Assembly: GCA_022578965.1 (NCBI GenBank)
Contig: MU400615.1
Location: 62,001 to 126,000 of the forward strand
DNA length: 64,000 nt
Source: Xylaria sp. FL1777
Lineage: Eukaryota > Ascomycota > Sordariomycetes > Xylariales > Xylariaceae
Direction: 5' to 3'
A model generated the notes under the pieces. The model saw nothing but the letters and a program-made list of their open reading frames with translations, had not been told where the DNA came from and made no database searches. Shown here in pieces: positions 12,040 to 22,068 of this stretch; position 1 is the first letter of the stretch, and every line of letters starts with the position of its first letter. The position numbers were made by a program, and so were the translations under genes.

Positions 12040-13137
12040 GTAGGCAGGCGGTCGTCGAGCCAGCGAACAGGAATGCATCGATCGTGCACCAAGAGTACGC
12101 ACGCACACTATACAGAACCCCGCCTCCCCTGAATGCTTACTCCAGCATACCGGTACTAGGGTCTTCCATCTCTTCCCTTATCTCTTTTTTCCTTTTTCCT
12201 CGAGAGCTCTCTTGCGCGAGGACACGCAGACGTACATGCATGCATGCATGTAAGATACCGTGACACGAATACGGAAATGGGTATGCCGAAATGCTTGCTC
12301 GTGCACATGTTTGTATGGCGTAGGTACTGTAGATGGCCAATTTCTATCCGCCATCCCCAAGGAAGGTTTCGGGTCAGGTCAAGTCAGTCGAATTGGTAGA
12401 CAGCGGGAGACCAGTCACCGCGGTCTCACCTCGCTCCGCTCCGTCATCGTAGATAGAAGGCTATGGATATATCCCCTGCGACGGACGGCAGGGGATGCAA
12501 CCTATGTGCTGAGGCGCCGAGACGTCATAAAGCGACGGTATCGGGGCATTTCCGATCTACCTGTTTGCTGACGGGGCCTTGAGCCATTGTATAGGCGTCC
12601 CGCCTATAAGAGTGAGGCGATGGTAGTCCCACTGAAAATAACTCCACTGCCGAGCCGACCTACATCACCGTACAGCCACCGCATGAGTAACATGGAAACT
12701 GTGTGCAAGCCGTGGGGTGATTACTGGTGTCGCCTGGGGTTTTCATGGAAGATGAGAACAAAAAGAGGTTATGATTGTATGGGGGCTAGCATGGGCAGCT
12801 ATGCGGGTCAAGTTGGCACTTTCAGTGTTTGGTCGGTCAGCAATCTGCAAGTCTCCCCGGTCCTCGGCCCCGGGAAGGCGAGCATTCGGGCTTCGGTGGA
12901 GTAGTCAGCTCCGATGGCTTGCCAGCTACCCTCTGCACTATATCTAATCAGCCAATTGTAATTAGATGTGGGGGTTGATTGATACCTAACCTGCTGTAGG
13001 TACCTCTTTTAGGTAGCAGATAGTCGGTTGATGTGGTACGGGTAGACATAGCAAAGTACCACTATACACAGTTATCTACTTGTACTTACAACTGCCAATA
13101 TGTACCTTAGGTAGCTACCAAGTAGATAGGTACCTTA
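12040..13137. other. Intergenic region
   Basis: No gene is supported; open frames are short and show no family similarity. Position 12237-12248 has a small GCAT/ATGC alternation. The right end (12980-13135) contains several TAGGTA/GGTACC words directly next to the mobile element boundary. Confidence 0.45.
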
Positions 13138-13138
13138 C

Positions 13139-13174
13139 CGCCCCGGGGGGGGGTATACGTAATGCTTGCAGCAA
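13139..13174 (+). repeat. Left terminal inverted repeat
   Basis: Thirty-six bases, pairing with 13924-13958; differs by one mismatch and one G in the homopolymer run. Confidence 0.75.
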
Positions 13175-13507
13175 GGGTTTTCAGGACCGTAAGTCTTTCA
13201 GCAATTATAACGAAAGTGAACAGGCTGTTGCCCTCTGAATACTATTGCTACAAGGCTTTTGTATGTGAAACCCTTACTATTTTGGTGTACCTTTTAAATT
13301 ATAGTATTTCTTTCAATTTGGTAACTATTTTAAAAGTTAAAACTATGACGAAAAATTGAAACCATGTCCAAAATTCGAAACCATGTCTAAAAGAACAGCA
13401 TAACAAAAGTTTAAATTGAATAAATAATTCGAGCCAAAGCAATAAAACGTTCCGCTAAAGTTCTGAACTGTGAAGCAATTCCGCTACTTTTCTAAGCCTC
13501 TAGGGTG

Positions 13508-13532
13508 TGGTGGTGGTGGTGGTGGTGGTGGT
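13508..13532. repeat. GTG trinucleotide microsatellite
   Basis: About eight consecutive GTG units inside the TIR element. Confidence 0.85.
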
Positions 13533-13620
13533 AGACTTGAAGGTGGTGGGATTATCCTTGTACGTTAGGTATGGCTAGGTCTGTATGGCTAGGTCTGTAT
13601 AGCTACCTAGGTAGGTAGGT

Positions 13621-13710
13621 CTGTATGGGTAGGTAGGTCTGTATGGGTAGGTAGGTCTGTATGGGTAGGTAGGTCTGTATGGGTAGGTAGGTCTGTATGG
13701 GTAGGTAGGT
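13621..13710. repeat. 18-bp minisatellite, five perfect copies
   Basis: The unit CTGTATGGGTAGGTAGGT repeats five times without error, followed by a partial copy and preceded by diverged GTATGGCTAGGT copies from about 13570. The perfect copies point to recent expansion. On the minus strand it reads as a Thr-Tyr-Pro-Tyr-Arg-Pro peptide repeat, which is only a by-product. Confidence 0.92.
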
Positions 13711-13923
13711 CTGTTTGGGCTATATATGAGGGATAGACATAGTTGCAGCAAGGGTTTCGGGTAATGGCAAATATTACCATTGGAAAAGGTTTTATTTTTA
13801 TATAGGATTTTCCTATGGTAATAGAATCCATTCGCCGTAATGGTTTCCATTTGGACATGCTAGGCACTTGGTAAATGTTCTGCAAGTGTCTTCGGCTGTA
13901 AGCCTTACGAAAGTCCGTAATAG

Positions 13924-13958
13924 TTGCTGCAACCATTACGTATACCCCCCCCGGGGCG
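13924..13958 (-). repeat. Right terminal inverted repeat
   Basis: Partner of 13139-13174. It is followed by TA at 13960-13961. Confidence 0.75.
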
Positions 13959-13961
13959 CTA

Positions 13962-14829
13962 TGGTATCTAGGTTCGTACATGTAGGTACCTGGGTATTGA
14001 CAATTGTGTGGCTTGCCAATGCATGCCCAGACCACTGCCCAGACTTCCGCTGTAGAAGTACCACATGTAGGCCGGTAGGATCTATTTTAGTGCCTTTACA
14101 CAACCTAACAATTGTCTATCCATGTAGTCAAGGAGAAGCGAATTGGAAGGTGATCCATCATCCCGAGGCAATGGGATCAAGTAACATTTGCTCGTCTCCG
14201 CCTATTGAGCTTGCCAAGTTCCTTGGGAATATAGAGAATTGTTCTTTCTTCTTTGTTCGCTCCCCTCGCCTCACCACCGTCTTCGAGGTATTCTGTCTTC
14301 GACAGCTCACAGTGTGTGTGCCAGGTAGACTAAGCTTATACTTCCCCGTCATCACTGTCCTCGTTTCTGTAAGCTACCTCGCCTCGCTCTCTGGGCTCTC
14401 TCGTATAGTGTATCCAAGCGTACGACGCCCGTTGCCTAATACAGAATACGATGGCGAGTCGATGGCGGTCCTAACGTCGGGTGCCTTGGCGCAATATTGG
14501 CACACGTCCACATGACGGCCACATGATAGGGTGCAAGTGCATTTCATCGTGGGTTCTGCGCGGGGTTGCGCCAGTCAATCCGTGCCTCCTTGGCCCGGGG
14601 GACATGGATGTATGCAGTCTGTTATGCACGTTGTCGTGGGACGACCCATCCCGAGAGGATGAGAGCTACGACCGGGCGGATATGGAGTCGATGTGGGTGA
14701 CAGTATATCTTGAGCCTCCCACTATGACCCTTGTTCTCCGGCTTTCCGCTTTCTCTCCCGCTTTCTTTACCTCCCTCTTTTCTTCAACTGTTTGTCGGCA
14801 TACTTATTGCCTAGCTTGTACGTACTTGA
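13962..14829. other. Upstream region of the ENA ATPase gene
   Basis: No gene is supported. A 215-codon plus-strand frame (13868-14515) begins inside the mobile element and has no recognisable domain. The last 150 bases are C/T-rich, as in fungal 5' leaders. Confidence 0.45.
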
Positions 14830-17800
14830 ATGGGGACAGAAGATCAACTTATCGTCGAGGAGTCGACTGAGCCTCCTATATGTGGCCAAACGCACTGTTC
14901 CGATGCTACATTCCCGGCAGCCACGCAAAGACCCGATGACGCCGATGGTCTTCGTGCGCCTCACACCTTGCCTGTCGATCAGCTAGAGAGTCTTCTCAAG
15001 ACTGATGCGAGCAATGGCCTCTCTCATGCTGAGGCCGCTCGTCGCCTGGGGCAGTATGGCCCTAATAAGGTTAAGACAGCTAAAGGGCTTTCCGTGTGGA
15101 AGATTCTCCTGAGGCAGGTCTCTAACAGTTTGACTGTTGTTCTCATTCTTGTCATGGCTTTGTCTTTCGCTATCCATGACTATATAGAGGGTGGTGTTAT
15201 CACTGCCGTCATCGTGCTCAATATTGTAGTTGGGTGAGTGTCTCCTTTTTGAGAACCGTTCGATCGTGACGTCGCGGTAGCTGATTCTCGTCGGTTTGTT
15301 TTTGCCTCAGACTTGTTCAAGACTATCGTGCCGAAAAGACCATTGAAGGTCTCCAGGCCCTTTCTGCTCCCAGCTGCAAAGTTGTCAGGTCCCAAGTGGC
15401 TATGACCACTAAAGCCGAACAGCTCGTCAAAGGCGACCTAGTCATACTAAACGTAGGAGACATCGTCCCTGCTGATCTTCGCTTGGTCTCTGGATTTAAT
15501 TTGTCAACCGATGAAGCGCTCCTCACAGGCGAATCTGTACCTATTAGCAAGGATTCGCACATCGTGCTAGATGATGTGGATATGCCAATTGGTGATCGCA
15601 TAAATATGGTTTACTCTGCAAGTACCATCACACGCGGTCGTGGCATGGGAATTGTGACGGCTACTGGTATGAACACAGAAGTAGGCCGGATTGCCGAGCT
15701 CCTTCGAACAAACTCAAAAGTGGAGGGCGAAGATATATCTTGGTTCGCATCGTATTGGCAGCGCGTGAAGATGGGGACCCGAAGCGTCTTAGGCTTAGAT
15801 GGTACTCCCCTACAAGTGAAACTTAGCAAGTTTGCTCTGCTCCTTTTCGCTCTTGCCATACTGCTTGCCATCATAGTCTTTGCAGCAAATCGCTTTGATA
15901 TCGATGGTGATGTGCTCATTTATGGTATCTGTGTTGGTGTTGCCGTCATTCCCGAGTCTTTGATTGCCGTTCTCACTATCAGTATGGCCGTAGGAACGAA
16001 GGCAATGGCCAAGGGCAACGTCATCGTGCGAAAGCTCTCTGTTCTAGAGGCTGTTGGCGGCGTGACTAGTATTTGTTCCGACAAGACCGGAACTCTAACA
16101 CAGGGCAAGATGATAACCAGAAAAGTCTGGCTTCGAGACGGCTCTGTTGCTTCGGTTGAAACCTGCACTCACCCTTTTGACCCCTCGAGTGGGAACGTCA
16201 TCTGGAAAGATGATAAATCTCACTCCTCAGATCTTCAATCTTCACTAGTTGGACTACCTCTGAGCACTAAGAGATTCTTAGAATGCATAGCTCTTTGCAA
16301 TAACGCGACAGTGTCCGATAGCAAGGCAGCCTCAGGGGATGATACAGCCGAAACCTCCACTACTTCCACCACTGTTGTGTCAGATTGGACAGCTATAGGA
16401 GAGCCTACAGAGATTGCTCTTCAAGTATTCGCTATGAGATTCGACATCAGCAAGGCTACCATCTTGCATGCGAATTCATCCACCCTCGTCGCAGAACATC
16501 CCTTTGATTCCTCCTGTAAGCGCATGACAGTTGTTTACGCTAGATCTTCCGGAGACGTCGATGTCTACACCAAAGGCGCTCTGGAAGCGATTATGCCACT
16601 CCTAGATGCATCCGATGAGGTCAAGGCTCGATTTACAGCCGAGGCCGAGTCCCTTGCTGCCGAAGGCCTACGCGTGCTCTGCATTGCTCACAAGACAACT
16701 CCGAACAGTGATGCCCTCAAGACCAATCGCGCAGCGGCGGAGAGAGGTTTGACACCACTAGGTCTAGCCGGCCTTTATGACCCTCCTCGCTTAGAAACTG
16801 CTGGCGCTGTTCGGAAGTGTAGAATCGCCGGCATCTCGGTTCATATGCTTACAGGTGACCACATCAAAACGGCAACAGCTATCGCTCACGAGGTTGGTAT
16901 TCTGGGTCCCGACCTTACCGCGGCCGAGGCCGTAAATGCAACTATGCTTGCATCCGCGTTTGATACCCTCAGTGATGCTGAGATAGACGCGTTAGATAGG
17001 CTTCCGCTAGTCCTTGCTCGCTGTAGCCCGTCTACGAAAGTGCGTATGGTTGAGGCGATGCACCGCCGCGGGGCGTACTGTGTGATGACCGGAGACGGCG
17101 TCAACGACTCTCCCGCTCTCAAAAAGGCCGACGTTGGTATTGCCATGGGACTCAATGGTAGTGATGTTGCCAAAGAGGCCGCAGATATGGTACTTACCGA
17201 TGATAACTTCGCATCTATTGTCACCGCTGTTGAAGAAGGACGTAGACTTTTTGATAACATCCAAAAAGTGAGATTCTCTCCACCCCTCACTTTATCCAGG
17301 TGTACCACTCAAGTCTACGTATGCTAACCGTGCGTCAGTTCATCCTCCACCTCCTCATTTCTAACATATCGCAAGTTTTGCTCCTCCTGATCGGCCTAGC
17401 CTTCAAAGATAATGACAGCCAATCCATCTTCCCGCTCTCTCCCATCGAGATTCTTTGGGCCAACTTGATTACGTCGTCGTTCTTGGCCCTTGGCCTCGGA
17501 CTAGAGGAAGCGCAGCCAGATATCATGCTTCGACCACCTCATGACCTCCGCGTCGGCGTATTCACAAAGGAGATCATAATTGACAAATTCGCGTACGGCA
17601 TCTTCATGGGCGCTTTATGCATCTTCGCCTCGGCTTTTGTATCTTACGGGCCGAAACACTGGGCCGTGTCCCTAAGCCGCTCAGAGGACTGCAACCAAAA
17701 GTTCACGGAGATGTGCGACGCCGTGTATCGCGCGCGTGCAACGACTTTCGCCACTCTCAGTTTCTTATTGCTGATCACGGCCTGGGAGGTCAAGCACTTC

Positions 17801-18100
17801 ACCCGCTCGCTCTTCAATATGTATCCGGAGCAATTTAACGGCCCGTTCTCTGTAATCCGCACCGTCCTGCGCAACCGCTTCCTGTTCTGGGCCGTTGTCG
17901 CCGGCTTTGTTATCACTTTCCCCGTCATCTACATTCCGGTCGTCAATCGCACTGTCTTCAAGCATACGGCTATCAGCTGGGAGTGGGGCGTTGTTGCGGC
18001 CGCGGTTATTGCATATATTGCTCTCGTCGAGGCCTGGAAGGCGGGGAAAAGGCGACTTTTGCGAAAGAAATGGTCCTCTTCACCCTCTTCTTCTGTATGA
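14830..18100 (+). CDS. ENA: ENA-type P-type ATPase (Na+/K+ efflux pump, class IID)
   Basis: Exons 14830-15233, 15311-17267 and 17339-18100 (1040 aa); both introns are needed to restore conserved blocks (IVVG/LVQDYRAEK and DNIQK/FILHLL). N-terminal cation-ATPase segment (LSHAEAARRLGQYGPNKV), TGES loop, membrane motif PESL, phosphorylation site CSDKTGTLTQGKM with D392, nucleotide-binding segment, TGDHIKTA and the hinge TGDGVNDSPALKKADVGIAMG. About ten membrane segments follow the family layout. Fungal ENA pumps export Na+ or K+ across the plasma membrane under salt or alkaline stress; a SERCA-like pump is a less likely alternative. All catalytic residues are present. The CDS ends in a basic, Ser-rich tail. 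Confidence 0.92.
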
Positions 18101-19050
18101 GAGCAGGCAGTAGATTGATTGCTCCAAATGTGGGTGCCATCGTCAAGGTGAGATGACGAATTCTATACACCTATCCGCTCGTTTCTACCCGATAACTCAG
18201 GAGTGAAATCAAACACGCTCCTTCATTTCCTATAAATTGCGAACATGTTCGCTCCCCAATCTTTGCCCCTTTAAAAAGGAAGAAAATGAACAAAACGTAT
18301 GAGAACAAATACGCTGAAGACGACGAGGAACAGTCACGAGATGTTGAAATAAACAGGGGCCAGAACGACAAAAATGATATATTTTTCTCAAGTTAGAGCC
18401 CATCTTAAAGCACGCAGAAAGGAGAAGAAGCAAGCAGCAACGGCAATCCCACTATCATGGCCACCATAAACCAGTATCCTCGAGGCAGACATTACCAAAC
18501 TTAGTGTTTGTAGTTGTAACCTAGTTACATTATATAAGGGTACAAATATAACTAAGCTGTAAGCAAAACTTTGGCCCAAGATGTCTCCTAAACTGGACTC
18601 ACCTTACATACTGCTTGCAACGGGATCTACCAGAAGGACTTTTGGGGACCTTCCGTAATACCTAGCCCAAATCTGTCTAAGTTTACATCTTTCTTCCGTC
18701 TACAACACAATTTTCCGATAGTAGGTATACATTTCCTTCAAATATCCATTTAGGCCGTAAGATTTATGGTGAACACGATTTTAGGTTCAGTGAATTCAGA
18801 AATCGCCAAACTTACTGATGTACTGTGGCCGTGTGAATTAATTACACTGGGACCTTTGAAGGTGCTATTTAAGAAATTAAAAAAAGGGGGTGGGGGACAA
18901 TGTGAGGGTCATATAGGCACTCTGCCTTCGTATCTACCATAACTACCTGGGCGGGACCTAAAGTAGAATCTCTATTCTAGTTTATACGCACCCTCATCAC
19001 TTCTATGTGCTCAAGTTTAGCTGCTAGTGCTGCTGCCGCCTTTAATTAAC

Positions 19051-19082
19051 ACACCGACACACCGACACACCGACACACCGAC
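19051..19082. repeat. 8-bp tandem repeat, four copies
   Basis: The unit ACACCGAC occurs four times without error. Confidence 0.9.
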
Positions 19083-19138
19083 AGTGTTATTATTTATCAA
19101 GAGGTCGTTTTAACCTAGTTGCGCCAGGCGTTAGTATT

Positions 19139-19182
19139 TAATAGGGGCAAGGGACTAATTGCAGAACTGCATACCCCTATTA
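19139..19182. repeat. Inverted repeat, 11-bp arms
   Basis: Arms 19139-19149 (TAATAGGGGCA) and 19172-19182 (TACCCCTATTA) pair at 10 of 11 positions around a 22-nt loop. Confidence 0.65.
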
Positions 19183-19264
19183 GACTAAGAGCTTGTTATA
19201 TCTTTGATTTGACGCAGATGCTTTGTAGCAGCGAATAGTAAGGAGAGAAAAGGATAATTAGCAT

Positions 19265-19314
19265 GGCCAGCTACATAGTCTTAGAGGCCAGAGGAAAACA
19301 TAATGTAGCTGGCC
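19265..19314. repeat. Perfect 12-bp inverted repeat
   Basis: Arms GGCCAGCTACAT (19265-19276) and ATGTAGCTGGCC (19303-19314) are exact complements around a 26-nt loop. There is no poly-T tail, so it is not a clear terminator. A transposon footprint is the likeliest reading. Confidence 0.7.
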
Positions 19315-19730
19315 TTAGAAAGAATAGTCTCAGCGATTTATGTTAGTCTTTAGAAAATAGTAATTAGTATAAATATATTAGACAGAAATACTTAAGTTTT
19401 TATAGGCCATCCGGAATTAAGATTCAAGCCGCCGAAGGTCGGTCCTATAATAGAACCGTTAGGAGGTGGGTAGAAGCAGCTTCACCAGCATGATATGCTC
19501 TAGATAATATAATGTTTTAATGAGAAATACCTGGGCCTCAGAACCTCGGCACCTCGGCTTGCAACATCAATAAGCACACATACAGCCTAACATGTAATTG
19601 TATAAATACTAATTTCTTCACTACCTGCTGCGTATGGCTTTTCAATAATGAACAGACCTCTAGTAAGAATTATTCAACAATACTCGATTAACTGTGTCTC
19701 CAAGTTTAGTTTTGAGGGTTGGTACAGAGT

Positions 19731-21491
19731 TTAAATTCTGCACCATCCCAACCGGTCCACGACAAGTGTTTGATTTTGTAATAACCCCTCGTCGCCTTCC
19801 TTAGCCTTCTCAGCGGAGAAAGACGTACTGACTACTTCGAAAATTGTATCTCCTGAATGATACACAAAAGTCTTTACGGCATCGTCTTTTTGGAATAAAT
19901 CCTCTAGAGATGGTAACGAAACTATCTCATTTGAAGCTTGAGCATTACTGATAATGTCCCCTAGCCCTTCTGTGACATATAACGAGAAAATATCAACTAA
20001 TGGCTTCCACATCACTAGTTCTATGAAGATACACGCCATCGCATACATGTCGAATCGCTTTTGGAACGTTTCCCGGTCAAGTCCGCGAGCCTGAGGATGT
20101 CTGTAGAGATCTGTCTCTAGGTCTGTGTCCGGTAGCTCTGTAAAGATGTTTGCCGAGTCCTTCGTATCAGATCGAGCATATTCATAGCCGATGATGTAAG
20201 GTTCAGAACTGAGGAATATTTCGCTGTCTGAACCGCGAGGAGCAATGAATATGATGTTTTCAGATCGAAGACTCTTGTGTAGCCACCCTGCTGTATGGAG
20301 TTGCAACACCGTATCCGCGATTGCTCGCATGAGCTCGAGCCGTCGTTTCAAAGATACTAAAGATTGTGAAGATATGAGACTTTTCAGAGACCTGAAGTCC
20401 CAATCTCTTTCGCCGTCTGGCAGGGAGTAAATTATGCCATGTCTACCCTGGGTCTCGAGTGGATAGTAACCTAGACAAGGCAGTGATCGAAACGACTTGT
20501 CTGAAAGAGACATTAGAAACACGGTGAGGCACTTCATCTGGTTTGTATATCTCTCCCACTGCGTACTCCCGACTACTTTCCACTGCACGAGGACTTGTCG
20601 ATTGTGGTATGTGGCAAACTCGAGGCTGCCAGCGTGAAGCTCAGCATTCTTCCAGGGTTTCAAAGATCTCGCGAGAATAGAGAGCTTCGGTAGCTTAACC
20701 CCAATAGAACTTCCCCCTAGCTTCGGTGTGACCTCATCTTCCCGTTTGTCGGCGCCTAGTACCAGCCGGACCTGCTTAAGATACGCTGCCGCATTGATTG
20801 ATTTGCGCGGAGATGGCCCGCCTTCAAAGAGGTCTTTGATCTGGCCTGCCTCGTTTATTGTAGTGGTAAGAGAAATAACTTCTCTTAGTAGACGAGTATA
20901 CTCCTCCTTCTCCTGCTGCCTCTCGGTGCTATCAAGGAGGAACTCTAGTTTGTTGATGAATCCAGCAATCTGCTTTAACAACTCCTTCAGCTTATCCTTA
21001 TCACGAGCTGCCCATCGAAATTTCTGTGCTGTCGAATTATTCTCAGAGATGATCTTACTAGTAGTTGTATGCAGGGTAGGTTTCAATCGAGCGATCAGTT
21101 TAGCTACAGCGGACCTGGGGTATTCCGTAGCTTGTGATTCATTCATGGTTTGCACTTCCTCCTCTGTCACATTGAGAGAGTATCTATCCCGCAACACGTT
21201 CGCTGAGGTTAATAGTAGCTCAAGCTGTCTAAGGAGCATGCCAGCAAGCTGCCAATTTATTGTTTGTTTCTCGTTGTCGCCGAGTATTCCGACTCTACTG
21301 GCCCAAGCTATGAGACGGTACTTCTCAAATTCTAGCCCGGTGTTGAAGAGCTCGGCATCGGCGCCCATACGTCTCGCAGTAGTGAATAGTTCGATAGCAA
21401 TCACACAGCCGTGAAATGTCTGAACAGCCATCGAGGCAAATTGCAATGCAGCCGCTGCGACGTCCATTTTCGCTGAAACCGATATTACCAA
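19731..21491 (-). CDS. HeLo-domain pseudokinase, MLKL-like architecture
   Basis: Intact single-exon frame, 586 aa; ATG at 21491, with a second in-frame ATG eight codons later (MDVAAAAL) that may be the true start. Residues about 9-200 fit the HeLo/prion-inhibition fold: hydrophobic helix, FHGCVIAIELF, a Gly-Asp turn, then FEKYRLIAWASRVG, followed by a long helical region to about 215. After a linker, a kinase-like fold spans about 290-540. Its catalytic loop reads HKSLRSENI (about 405-412) in place of HRDxxxxN, lacking the catalytic Asp. The DFG position is IIGYEYA (about 434). It should therefore not phosphorylate. HeLo domains permeabilise membranes in fungal incompatibility. It faces the kinase gene at 22069 across a 577-bp shared upstream region. 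Confidence 0.8.
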   Translation of the reverse strand: MVISVSAKMDVAAAALQFASMAVQTFHGCVIAIELFTTARRMGADAELFNTGLEFEKYRLIAWASRVGILGDNEKQTINWQLAGMLLRQLELLLTSANVLRDRYSLNVTEEEVQTMNESQATEYPRSAVAKLIARLKPTLHTTTSKIISENNSTAQKFRWAARDKDKLKELLKQIAGFINKLEFLLDSTERQQEKEEYTRLLREVISLTTTINEAGQIKDLFEGGPSPRKSINAAAYLKQVRLVLGADKREDEVTPKLGGSSIGVKLPKLSILARSLKPWKNAELHAGSLEFATYHNRQVLVQWKVVGSTQWERYTNQMKCLTVFLMSLSDKSFRSLPCLGYYPLETQGRHGIIYSLPDGERDWDFRSLKSLISSQSLVSLKRRLELMRAIADTVLQLHTAGWLHKSLRSENIIFIAPRGSDSEIFLSSEPYIIGYEYARSDTKDSANIFTELPDTDLETDLYRHPQARGLDRETFQKRFDMYAMACIFIELVMWKPLVDIFSLYVTEGLGDIISNAQASNEIVSLPSLEDLFQKDDAVKTFVYHSGDTIFEVVSTSFSAEKAKEGDEGLLQNQTLVVDRLGWCRI

Positions 21492-22068
21492 GACTAGAGT
21501 CTAGGGTAGCCAAAGTATTAGAATATGTGTAAAATATAATATAAAGCTCTAAGCATGCTATATGACATACTCGCAAAGCCTCAGGGCAGGGCCGAAATAT
21601 AAGCCTTTACCCCTCTCTCTATAATGTCACGCTGAATGGTGAGTGCTGACCGCGTCTGGTCTAGCTATCTTATGTTGTGGCTGCATACTACCTGGGCAAT
21701 CCATAAAACGCACTGCCACTATGCCTCATGCAGTCTCGTTTAATTGGCTATCCTGGGTTTGAAGGCAACCAAGGTAACATGAGCCGGGCGAAGAACCTGT
21801 CGGCTGAGTTCCCATAACTTCGGTGTGTTTCCTCTGTCATCTACCCTGATTATGTTGAAAAAGGAACAACTACCAGCATTTGTGCGCCAACAAACAGCTT
21901 GGTCAGAAACACAACTTCTACAATTTTTTTCTTTTCTTTTCTGCTTTGCGTGCCCGAAACGGCCGATAGAGAAAATGCGCGTGAATAAACGCTGAGTGCG
22001 TAGAAATTATCCGTATAATTTCACTTCGAGTAACAATCCGTCTTCCCGATGCTTGAGTAATTCTTAAA
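21492..22068. promoter_or_regulatory. Shared upstream region of the divergent HeLo/kinase pair
   Basis: These 577 bases separate two divergent start codons, so both promoters must lie here. It contains a T-rich tract (about 21923-21943) upstream of the kinase gene. No open frame of note and no specific regulator site is recognised. Confidence 0.55.

Larger units (their letters stand above)
13138..13959. mobile_element. Non-autonomous TIR element flanked by TA (MITE-like)
   Basis: The ends are inverted repeats: 13139-13174 and 13924-13958 agree in 34 of 35 aligned positions plus one extra G. They read CGCCCC, a G run of nine or eight, TATACGTAATG, then TTGCAGCAA. A TA lies directly outside each end (13136-13137 and 13960-13961), as for Tc1/mariner-type insertion. 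No transposase frame exists inside. The interior is AT-richer and holds a GTG microsatellite, an 18-bp minisatellite and a further copy of the GCAGCAAGGGTTT motif (about 13746). It may instead be a decayed or composite element. Confidence 0.6.
18101..19730. other. Intergenic region with small inverted and tandem repeats
   Basis: This separates two convergent genes. No coding sequence is supported. The part from about 18840 contains an 8-bp tandem repeat (19051-19082) and two nested inverted repeats (19139-19182, 19265-19314), which look like remnants of mobile DNA. Confidence 0.5.

Noticed and set aside
13575..14035. Minus-strand frames with Thr-Tyr-Pro-Tyr-Arg-Pro repeats
   Set aside because: Direct by-product of the 18-bp minisatellite inside the TIR element; not a repeat protein gene.
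13868..14515. 215-codon plus-strand frame upstream of the ENA gene
   Set aside because: It starts inside the mobile element, matches no family and has irregular composition; a chance frame.
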